Assembly: GCA_946626015.1 (NCBI GenBank)
Contig: CAMOTT010000140.1
Location: 1 to 5,212 of the forward strand
From: an uncultured Clostridia bacterium
GTDB taxonomy: Bacteria; Bacillota; Clostridia; Oscillospirales; Acutalibacteraceae
Direction: 5' to 3'
Length of the DNA: 5,212 nucleotides
Within the stretch, counting starts at the first letter, position 1, and every line of letters starts with the position of its first letter. A program made the translations under genes and the position numbers. The notes beneath the pieces were generated by a model. It saw only the letters and a list, made by a program, of their open reading frames with translations, made no database searches and was not told the origin of the DNA. Shown here in pieces: positions 1 to 5,212 of this stretch.

Positions 1-29
1 GTGGATTTAACAAGTGTTTACGATAATTG

Positions 30-1337
30 TCAATTACCGCCCAGCTGTTTTACAAGGCTGATATAATGCTCTCCCTTTTCCTCAAAATCTCTGTACCTGT
101 TGTAGCTGGCGGCGGCAGGTGACAAAAGGCAGATGCTGCCCGGCGCGGTAAGCTCGTAAGCTGATTTTACCGCCTCCTCCATATCCTCCGCCATAACAAC
201 GTTTTTGCCGCAGCCGGAGTCTGAAACCGCTTTGCCGATCCTGTGCCCCGTGTCCGGCAGACAAACGAGATTTTTCACCGGGCAGCTGCAAAGATCCTTG
301 ACAAAATCCGAATAATCAATGCCCCTGTCCAGTCCGCCGAAGATCAGAGTATCTACGTTTTTCAACGCCTCCACGGCGCTTATGACCGCTTTGGGAATAG
401 TTGCTATGCAGTCGTTGTAGAACGAGATGCCCTTGAACGTGCCCACAGGCTCCATCCTGTGCCTGATACCCTTGAAATTCTCTATGCCCTGCCGGATATA
501 TTTATCCTCAATACCCATGCAGCGGGCCACTGTGGCGGCAAAGAATACGTTGTGCGCGTTGTGTCTGCCCTTTAAACGGTCATTGATGCCCGCAAGGGAG
601 CGTAGGAAAACGTCGTCTTCGTCCGCGCTGACTTTTATGATCTTTGATTTTATGGCAGAAACGTCGCAAAAGTCCTCAAGCTCGGTCTCCGCATTGCATA
701 TGAAATAATCATCCTCCGTCTGGTTTTTGACTATATTCAGCTTGGCGTTCACGTAACCCGAAAAGCCGTCATAATGGTCGAGATGCTCCTCGTAAACGTT
801 GGTCAGCACGGCGATATGGGGTGATTTACGGGTGAATTCCAGCTGATGGGACGAAAGCTCTATGACCGCCGTCTTCCCGGCGATGTCCCCGATACTGTCA
901 AAAACCGGCACGCCTATGTTGCCGATAAGGCAGGCCGCGATGCCTGCGGCTTTTAATATCTCAAAGATAAGCGATGAGGTCGTGGTTTTGCCCTTTGTGC
1001 CTGTGACGCCAACCTTTTGGCAGGTAATAAAACGAATAAAAAGATCGACCTGGCAGGTGATCTCCGTACCGGGAGCCACCTCAATGCCCACAAAGGGTAT
1101 GCCGGGAGATTTAAGCACAAGATCATAATCGTTTATGCAGGCAAGATAATCCTCGCCGCAGTGAAGCTCCACGTTAGCATCGTCAAGGCTTATGCTGTTT
1201 TTATCGGCTATCCCCAGCTTTTTTTTCGGGAAAAACTTGCGTATATATGAATAGCTTGAGCGTCCCTCCCTGCCGAAGCCGAGGATAAGGATACTCTTAT
1301 CCGCCAGATATTCATTCAAAAGACGATACATTTTCAT
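30..1337 (-). CDS. murD2: MurD-type UDP-N-acetylmuramoyl-L-alanine glutamate ligase, probably the L-glutamate-adding MurD2
   Basis: Cytoplasmic Mur ligase of 435 aa, normal length for MurD. It uses ATP to add glutamate to UDP-MurNAc-L-Ala. Visible parts from the proposed start: N-terminal Rossmann-like UDP-binding domain with GFGREG (20-25); central ATPase domain with P-loop GTKGKTT (113-119), ELSSHQLE (160-167), HLDHYD (185-190), and Lys199 in NAKLNI, where MurD enzymes carry the carbamylated lysine; HN (259-260); C-terminal domain from about 290 with HRMEPVG, NDCIAT (308-313), GGLDRGIDY (334-342) and SPAAASYNRYRDFEEKG (406-422). Classical MurD reads NDSKAT, and that lysine contacts the D-Glu carboxylate. 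Here it is Ile311. With an overlapping upstream murL, this points to an enzyme adding L-Glu. The frame is open up to 1451, but the first 38 codons lie inside murL and look unlike MurD. The ATG at 1337 follows GAGAGG by 4 nt; a second ATG at 1331 is 10 nt away and equally possible. Mur ligase identity is near certain; L-Glu specificity is inferred. Confidence 0.9.
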   Translation of the reverse strand: MKMYRLLNEYLADKSILILGFGREGRSSYSYIRKFFPKKKLGIADKNSISLDDANVELHCGEDYLACINDYDLVLKSPGIPFVGIEVAPGTEITCQVDLFIRFITCQKVGVTGTKGKTTTSSLIFEILKAAGIAACLIGNIGVPVFDSIGDIAGKTAVIELSSHQLEFTRKSPHIAVLTNVYEEHLDHYDGFSGYVNAKLNIVKNQTEDDYFICNAETELEDFCDVSAIKSKIIKVSADEDDVFLRSLAGINDRLKGRHNAHNVFFAATVARCMGIEDKYIRQGIENFKGIRHRMEPVGTFKGISFYNDCIATIPKAVISAVEALKNVDTLIFGGLDRGIDYSDFVKDLCSCPVKNLVCLPDTGHRIGKAVSDSGCGKNVVMAEDMEEAVKSAYELTAPGSICLLSPAAASYNRYRDFEEKGEHYISLVKQLGGN

Positions 1338-2739
1338 ACATCCTCTCTGCGTACTTGATAAACTCACCGGGAATATTGTTCTCTTTGTTGAAATAACGGA
1401 ACAGCCCTGTGTCGACGGAGGTGTCCTTTGTGCGCTCAATATAGTGCTCAAGCAGCGCAGGCAGATCCTTCTCCTCCCTGATGTAACGCAAAGCGGTCAT
1501 ATTCAGCGCCGTACACACCTCGCTTACAGTGCCGATACACTCAAAAGGTTTAACCCCGGACAAACCTGCAAGCCCCTCAAAATCCCTGACAAGCTCATAT
1601 TTTTCCAGCATATTGCAGCCGAATATCTCAACAAGCTTTTCCTCGCTAAGGAAGGGGGAAAGAATAATATACACAAACAGGCATTTGGCGCAGTTGCAGC
1701 ACCAGACGTTTTTCTTGCTGCCCGCGTTGCAGCTCTTGAAAACCTTGTGATATTTTTCAAGCTGAGAGAACTGCGCGGCTATCTGAAGCTCGTTGAACGG
1801 GCGCAGAAGACTGAAATACCTCACGTCAAAGCCCAGGTGATTTTTCATATAATAATTAAAATCCGACTCGAACTGATAGGATTTTGAATACTGGTGATTT
1901 ATCTGCGTGCCCTCAATGTTAGACTCGTTTGCACTTGCCTCGTTTGAAAGTATTATATTTTTCGCTCCGATCAGATATGCGCAGTAAGCGCTCAAAAAGG
2001 CCACAACAGAAGAAAACGGGGTGTGTCCGTTGATAAAGCCCTCCGCGTTGCGCTTGATCAGCTCTGGGTCAATGGTACGCAGAGTTCTTATGACCCGGTC
2101 TTTGCCGATGCCCGAAACCTCCGCCGCCTCTGTCCTTGCCCCCTGGTCGTTCACTGTAAAACCCATCACCTTGTCATGCATATCAGAGAGCAGATCCAGT
2201 GTCACGTCGGAATCCTTGCCGCCGCCTATGGGGACTATCGAAAGCCCTGATTTTTTGATCCCGCAGTTCTCAAAATCATTGACGCCGCGAGAGGATATAT
2301 TTACAAAACCGCCAATATCCGTTTCTATGGAGTTGCGGTAGAAAAGCTCGGACAAACCGTTGAACCAAAGCCTTTTCCACCATTCCGCCGCGCTTTCGTC
2401 AACATCTCCGCAGTTGACAACAAAAGCCGGAGGGCAGGCGCACTTCCAATAGCTCACAGCCTCCGCCATACCCAGCGCGAAAACAAGCTTTTTACCCATA
2501 CCGCCATCGGGAGAGTTTACCACGTTAAGATTGCTTGTGACGATTTTTGTAACCGGGTGGAACTCGCAAAGATTTTCTATCTTGAAATCATACTTTATCT
2601 CAATATATCCGTCGTGTTTTTCTATATGATACCCGTCGTATGAGAACACAGGGTACTTTTCCCTCAGCGCCTTAAAGTCAGCCACAAAAACACCGTGCCT
2701 TTCATATTTTAAGCTCAAGCAAAATATCTCTATAAACAT
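1312..2739 (-). CDS. murL: UDP-N-acetyl-alpha-D-muramoyl-L-alanyl-L-glutamate epimerase (MurL)
   Basis: Recognised as MurL, a cytoplasmic enzyme that inverts the L-Glu of UDP-MurNAc-L-Ala-L-Glu to D-Glu, consuming ATP and releasing AMP and PPi, with activation of the glutamate alpha-carboxylate. The 475-codon frame has a PP-loop-like ATP site, PIGGGKDSDVTLDLL (170-184). A conserved block runs from NGHTPFSSVVAFLSA (237-251) to SNEASANESN (265-274). A cysteine cluster follows: SCN (336-338) then WCCNCAKCLFVY (346-357), with Cys337, 347, 348, 350 and 353. There is no signal peptide or membrane segment. The start is uncertain: the ATG at 2739 has no ribosome binding site, and the first ~18 residues look unlike the family. 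A GTG at 2685 (VADFKALREKYP) follows GAAAGG by 12 nt and may be the true start. The 3' end overlaps the MurD-type ligase by 26 bp, and the known partner of MurL is MurD2. A generic PP-loop ATPase is the alternative if motif recognition fails. Confidence 0.85.
   Translation of the reverse strand: MFIEIFCLSLKYERHGVFVADFKALREKYPVFSYDGYHIEKHDGYIEIKYDFKIENLCEFHPVTKIVTSNLNVVNSPDGGMGKKLVFALGMAEAVSYWKCACPPAFVVNCGDVDESAAEWWKRLWFNGLSELFYRNSIETDIGGFVNISSRGVNDFENCGIKKSGLSIVPIGGGKDSDVTLDLLSDMHDKVMGFTVNDQGARTEAAEVSGIGKDRVIRTLRTIDPELIKRNAEGFINGHTPFSSVVAFLSAYCAYLIGAKNIILSNEASANESNIEGTQINHQYSKSYQFESDFNYYMKNHLGFDVRYFSLLRPFNELQIAAQFSQLEKYHKVFKSCNAGSKKNVWCCNCAKCLFVYIILSPFLSEEKLVEIFGCNMLEKYELVRDFEGLAGLSGVKPFECIGTVSEVCTALNMTALRYIREEKDLPALLEHYIERTKDTSVDTGLFRYFNKENNIPGEFIKYAERMYENVSSFE
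1342..1347 (-). promoter_or_regulatory. Ribosome binding site of murD2, inside the murL 3' end
   Basis: GAGAGG on the minus strand lies 4 nt before the ATG at 1337 and 10 nt before the ATG at 1331. It sits within the last codons of murL, so ribosomes finishing murL pass over it. It supports a start near 1331-1337 rather than the longer open frame beginning at 1451. Confidence 0.6.
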
Positions 2740-2773
2740 TACGGGACTGTAATATTCAAAAGCAGAAAGCTTA

Positions 2774-2812
2774 TCTGTATCGAATATAACAGACCCGTTT
2801 GTTTTTATTAAA
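2774..2812 (-). promoter_or_regulatory. Possible weak promoter ahead of murL
   Basis: In the ~75-bp gap before murL, the minus strand reads TGTTATATT (2791-2783), an extended -10 (TG-N-TATATT). A poor -35, TTTAAT (2812-2807), lies 18 bp upstream. The -10 sits between short inverted arms TCTGT (2793-2789) and ACAGA (2778-2774). Arms of five bases occur often by chance in AT-rich DNA, so an operator is speculative. No terminator hairpin is visible after the upstream small gene, so read-through from ireB is also possible. Confidence 0.3.
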
Positions 2813-2814
2813 TA

Positions 2815-3111
2815 TCAGGAATTTTTCTCGGCGCGTTCAAGCCAGATCTTGCCAATATCTATAGCGTTATACAAGCCCCGTTTTTCGCCCTTCTTGATTA
2901 TCCTGTCTCTGGGGCGAAGGTCAGGATCGGTGCTGACGAGCTGAACTACGACTCTGTCCGCGATCTCGATATCGTTCACGGTTTTGGTGCTTGATATTTG
3001 TATCACTACCACGTAGGGGTCGCCCATGTTGCCGTAATAGATAGTGTTCCCGCTGCGTACAAGGGGTTTGCCCTTATATGTAAGGAAACCTTCTTTCTTT
3101 TTAGTAGCCAA
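2815..3111 (-). CDS. Conserved-looking small protein of unknown function, TTG start
   Basis: A 98-aa soluble protein that I do not recognise. It starts with TTG at 3111, supported by GGAG (3123-3120) with an 8-nt spacer. The sequence begins MATKKKEGFLTYKGKPLVR and then has alternating hydrophobic stretches that suggest beta strands: NTIYYGN (22-28), PYVVVIQI (32-39) and RVVVQLVS (53-60). A basic segment (DLRPRDRIIKKGEKRG) follows, and a helix-like end (IGKIWLERAEKN). There is no signal peptide, membrane segment or cysteine motif. It lies 33 bp after ireB with no visible terminator or promoter between, so it is probably co-transcribed with ireB. In many Firmicutes ireB is followed by ruvX and a DUF1292 gene; this protein resembles neither in length and visible motifs. 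That it is a real gene is likely, from the ribosome binding site, operon spacing and full-length frame. Confidence 0.8.
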   Translation of the reverse strand: MATKKKEGFLTYKGKPLVRSGNTIYYGNMGDPYVVVIQISSTKTVNDIEIADRVVVQLVSTDPDLRPRDRIIKKGEKRGLYNAIDIGKIWLERAEKNS

Positions 3112-3119
3112 AGTGATCG

Positions 3120-3123
3120 CTCC
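3120..3123 (-). promoter_or_regulatory. Ribosome binding site that sets the TTG start of the 98-aa protein
   Basis: GGAG on the minus strand lies 8 nt upstream of the TTG at 3111. No ATG or GTG near the N-terminus competes with it, so this site decides the start. Confidence 0.65.
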
Positions 3124-3144
3124 AATTCTGTTAGTTATTGCATA

Positions 3145-3393
3145 TTATTTTTTGTTGATATATTCCTTTACCAAGACCTGCAGCAGCTCGTCTCTGTCGA
3201 TCCTTCTGACAAGACTGCGCGCGTTATTGTGGGTGGTTATATAGGTAGGATCCTCAGATAAAATGTAGCCTACGATCTGGTTGATGGGGTTATAACCCTT
3301 TTCAACAAGAGCGTCGTAAACAGTAATAAGGGTATTCCTTATTTCAAGTTCATGTTCATCTTTGATCGAAAACTTAATGGTTCTGTCCGTCAT
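3145..3393 (-). CDS. ireB: IreB family regulatory phosphoprotein (UPF0297/DUF965, YrzL-like)
   Basis: An 82-aa cytoplasmic protein, close to the 88-89 aa of B. subtilis YrzL and Enterococcus faecalis IreB. The family signature KGYNPINQIVGYILSEDP (32-49) is followed by TYITTHNNARSLVRRIDRDEL (50-70, a family-typical helix) and a short C-terminal helix. In E. faecalis, IreB is phosphorylated by the PASTA kinase IreK on Thr4 and Thr7 and acts as a negative regulator of cephalosporin resistance. The N-terminus here, MTDRTIKF, aligns with TDETVRF there, so Thr2 and Thr5 correspond to those phosphosites. The frame stays open to 3444, but the ATG at 3393 has a consensus GGAGGT 7 nt upstream, and the extra 17 codons fall across the promoter. 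The gene has its own promoter region after pheT and is followed by an uncharacterised small gene and then murL-murD2. Confidence 0.95.
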   Translation of the reverse strand: MTDRTIKFSIKDEHELEIRNTLITVYDALVEKGYNPINQIVGYILSEDPTYITTHNNARSLVRRIDRDELLQVLVKEYINKK

Positions 3394-3400
3394 AAAAGCC

Positions 3401-3406
3401 ACCTCC
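3401..3406 (-). promoter_or_regulatory. Strong ribosome binding site of ireB
   Basis: GGAGGT on the minus strand, fully complementary to the 16S rRNA tail, is placed 7 nt before the ATG at 3393. It fixes the ireB start at 3393 rather than the upstream ATG at 3444. Confidence 0.85.
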
Positions 3407-3415
3407 GATAATCCT

Positions 3416-3453
3416 ATTATATCTATTATATACCACTTTAACAAATATTACAA
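3416..3453 (-). promoter_or_regulatory. Two overlapping sigma-A-type promoters for ireB
   Basis: Two promoters can be read on the minus strand, offset by 9 bp. P1 has TTGTAA (3453-3448), a 17-bp spacer and TATAAT (3430-3425). P2 has TTGTTA (3444-3439), a 17-bp spacer and TATAAT (3421-3416). Both -10 boxes are perfect consensus and both -35 boxes keep the TTG core. Transcripts would start near 3418 and 3409, giving leaders of only about 16-25 nt before ireB. The region is AT-rich, so chance matches are easier, but the ideal spacing of both pairs and the position just upstream of a strong ribosome binding site favour real promoters. Confidence 0.65.
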
Positions 3454-3473
3454 CAAAAATTAAATATTTATTC

Positions 3474-5212
3474 TCAACTTCTGATTTCGGCGCCGATCTC
3501 CCTCAGAGCTTCAACAGCGCGTTTCATGGCGGAATCGGACTCCTCATCGGTAAGCGTGCGTTCCGGAGAACGGAGCACAAGGTTGAACGCCACGCTCTTC
3601 TTGCCGGCAAGTATCTGCGCGCCCTGATAAACGTCAAACAGTTTGATCTTCTCAAGTATACCGCCAACCGCCCTGGATATGGTCTTCTCCAAAGCCGCCA
3701 CTGTTGTATCCACGCTGCACACCACGGCGATATCACGGGTGCTTGCCGGGAATTTGGGAAGCTGTTTATATATTTTTACACTGTTTCTTTCCTCAAACAG
3801 GGTGTTGAAATCTATCATCGCGGCGTACACACGGGTGCCAACGCCATAGTTTTCAAGGACTGCGGGGTGAAGCTCGCCGAAAACACCCAGTTTTTTCCCG
3901 TTGACAAGGAGCTTGCCCGTTCTGCCGGGATGGAAGGAGGGATCATCCGTCACCGCTTCAACCTCGTAATTCTTCAGCCCTGTCTCATCAAGCAGTTCCT
4001 CAACAACACCCTTAAGTGTAAAGAAGTCGCACTTGTCACCGTACATGGCAAAGCTGATGATCTGTTTTTCTGTTGGAAGCTCCTCCGTACCGTTGGAGGA
4101 ATACACAGTCGCAAGCTCAAAGATGCTTGCCTCCGGGTTCCTGTTGTTGTAGTTGCGCGCAATGACCTCCATTATCGAGGGCAGCGGAGTTGTGCGCATA
4201 ACGCTGGTATCCTCACCCAGAGGATTGGAGATAACGATGTAATTCCTGAGCTCACTGTCCGCAGGAGCGCAGATCTTATCGTAAGCCTTGGGGCTCATAA
4301 ACGAATAGGTCGCCACCTCGCTCAATCCGCAGGAAAGCAAAGTGTTGCTGACAAGCATTTGCAGCTGCTGCTCAGGGGTACGCGCGGCGCTGGCAACACC
4401 GCCCAAAGGTCTGTTGGGGATATTCTGATAGCCGTAAAACCTCGCGACTTCCTCAGAAATATCCGCAAGATGCTCAATATCTCCGCGCCAGGTGGGGGCG
4501 GTTATCGTACCGTCCTCGATTTTGAAATCAATCTTTTCAAGTATCTTCTTCTGCTCTTCTCCGCTAAGGTCTATGCCGATGAAATTGTTGACCCACTGCC
4601 AGTCAAAGGGTAAAGCAACGGCCTTTTTCGGCGTGGGATAGCAATCCACAACACCGTTCACAACGTCTCCGGCGTCAAGCAGCTGAACAAGCTCAAGGGC
4701 TCTGTTGAGATATTTGAGGCAGCCGTTGGGGTCAAGCTCCTTTTCAAAACGGGAGGAGGCCTCCGTCCTCATTCCGCAACGCTTTGCGGTGCTCCTGACG
4801 CTGAAGCCGTTGAAGCAGGCTGACTCAAAAACAATAGTCTGAGTATCGTCCATAATGCCGCTGTATTCGCCGCCCATAACGCCGGCCACCGCTACGGGTT
4901 TTTCCGCATCGGCAATAACAAGCATATCGTCCTCAAGTTCACGGTCTATTCCGTCAAGGGTGGTGATCTTCTCGCCTTTTTCGGCAAGCCTTACGATCAC
5001 CTGATTGCCCTTAAGGTAACGCAGGTCAAAGGCGTGCATGGGCTGACCGTATTCAAGCATAACGTAGTTTGTGATATCAACGAAGTTGTTGATAGGACGA
5101 ACGCCGCTTGAACGAAGTCTCTCTCTCATCCATCTTGGAGAAGGACCGATCTTAACGTTCTTTACGATAGCACCGATGTATCTCTTGCAGAGGTCGGTGT
5201 TGTGTATCTTGA
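3474..5212 (-). CDS. pheT: Phenylalanyl-tRNA synthetase beta subunit, 5' part beyond the window (partial)
   Basis: The beta chain of the alpha2-beta2 PheRS charges tRNA-Phe and edits mischarged Tyr. The frame is open to the right edge, so the 578 visible residues are the C-terminal part of a protein usually near 800 aa. The N-terminal tRNA-binding OB domain and the true start lie outside. The ATG at 5129 is internal: residues before it, such as VKNVKIGPSPRW, are typical PheT. Visible order: B3/B4 editing domain (about 1-190) with RPINNFVDITNYVMLEYGQP, MHAFDL, AGVMGG and RTEASSRFEKELDP; B5 domain (about 199-267) ending in WRGDIEHLADISEEVARFYG; a catalytic-like core with NPLGEDTSVMRTTPLPS; and the FDX-ACB anticodon-binding domain (about 481-578) from YKQLPKFPASTRDIAVV to the stop. 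No frameshift or missing block is seen. pheS is expected upstream. There is no GC-rich terminator hairpin after the stop, only the AAATATTT palindrome at 3467-3460. Confidence 0.97.
   Translation of the reverse strand, partial: KIHNTDLCKRYIGAIVKNVKIGPSPRWMRERLRSSGVRPINNFVDITNYVMLEYGQPMHAFDLRYLKGNQVIVRLAEKGEKITTLDGIDRELEDDMLVIADAEKPVAVAGVMGGEYSGIMDDTQTIVFESACFNGFSVRSTAKRCGMRTEASSRFEKELDPNGCLKYLNRALELVQLLDAGDVVNGVVDCYPTPKKAVALPFDWQWVNNFIGIDLSGEEQKKILEKIDFKIEDGTITAPTWRGDIEHLADISEEVARFYGYQNIPNRPLGGVASAARTPEQQLQMLVSNTLLSCGLSEVATYSFMSPKAYDKICAPADSELRNYIVISNPLGEDTSVMRTTPLPSIMEVIARNYNNRNPEASIFELATVYSSNGTEELPTEKQIISFAMYGDKCDFFTLKGVVEELLDETGLKNYEVEAVTDDPSFHPGRTGKLLVNGKKLGVFGELHPAVLENYGVGTRVYAAMIDFNTLFEERNSVKIYKQLPKFPASTRDIAVVCSVDTTVAALEKTISRAVGGILEKIKLFDVYQGAQILAGKKSVAFNLVLRSPERTLTDEESDSAMKRAVEALREIGAEIRS

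Noticed and set aside
1..29. Sequence downstream of the MurD-type ligase
   Set aside because: Only 29 bases remain before the window edge. No hairpin, T-run or start of another gene can be supported.
1338..1451. A 38-codon N-terminal extension of the MurD-type ligase to an ATG at 1451
   Set aside because: The extension falls inside murL codons in another frame, resembles no MurD N-terminus, and the ribosome binding site at 1342-1347 marks a start near 1331-1337.
1444..1887. A 147-codon plus-strand open frame
   Set aside because: It is antisense to the conserved C-terminal part of murL, with no credible ribosome binding site or recognisable protein family.
2738..2753. Inverted repeat ATTAC-GTAAT next to the murL ATG
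   Set aside because: Five-base arms in AT-rich DNA are expected by chance, and nothing else supports an operator or hairpin there.
3394..3444. A 17-codon N-terminal extension of ireB
   Set aside because: It runs across the two TATAAT boxes and the GGAGGT ribosome binding site, and IreB proteins have no such extension. The ATG at 3393 matches family start and length.
3454..3473. A terminator after pheT
   Set aside because: There is an AAATATTT palindrome followed by a T-run, but the stem has no GC pairs and is too weak to call an intrinsic terminator.
3867..4613. A 248-codon open frame on the plus strand
   Set aside because: It lies entirely inside and antisense to pheT, whose protein sequence is unmistakable. 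The translation is rich in Arg, His and Leu with no family likeness, as expected for an antisense shadow.

Overview
The window is a stretch of bacterial chromosome, most likely from a Firmicute of the class Clostridia (Ruminococcaceae/Oscillospirales type). This rests on an IreB-family protein with a consensus GGAGGT ribosome binding site and sigma-A-like AT-rich promoters, on moderate GC content, and on the character of the protein sequences. No taxonomic search was possible, so the family-level placement is inference. All five genes lie on the minus strand, so transcription runs from high to low coordinates. Coding density is high and there are no RNA genes, mobile elements or CRISPR arrays.

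Layout in transcription order: (1) the C-terminal ~578 residues of pheT, the phenylalanyl-tRNA synthetase beta subunit, cut by the right window edge; (2) a 77-bp AT-rich gap before ireB that ends in a perfect GGAGGT ribosome binding site and carries two overlapping sigma-A-like promoters, each with a 17-bp spacer; (3) ireB, an 82-aa regulatory phosphoprotein of the PASTA-kinase pathway; (4) after 33 bp, a 98-aa protein of unknown function that starts with TTG; (5) after ~75 bp holding a weak possible extended -10 promoter, a 475-codon frame recognised as MurL, the ATP-dependent UDP-MurNAc-L-Ala-L-Glu epimerase; (6) overlapping its end, a MurD-type ligase that is best read as MurD2, the version that adds L-glutamate.

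The most interesting content is the last pair. In the usual peptidoglycan route, MurI (or a D-amino-acid transaminase) makes free D-Glu, and MurD adds it to UDP-MurNAc-L-Ala. In the alternative route described in Xanthomonas, MurD2 adds L-Glu and MurL then inverts that residue on the nucleotide precursor. The adjacent overlapping murL-murD2 genes, and loss of the lysine in the ligase's NDSKAT motif (here NDCIAT), suggest that this organism uses that route. Its genes lie downstream of ireB, which encodes a target of the kinase that senses cell-wall state in Firmicutes. Whether ireB and the mur genes share a transcript cannot be settled from sequence alone.
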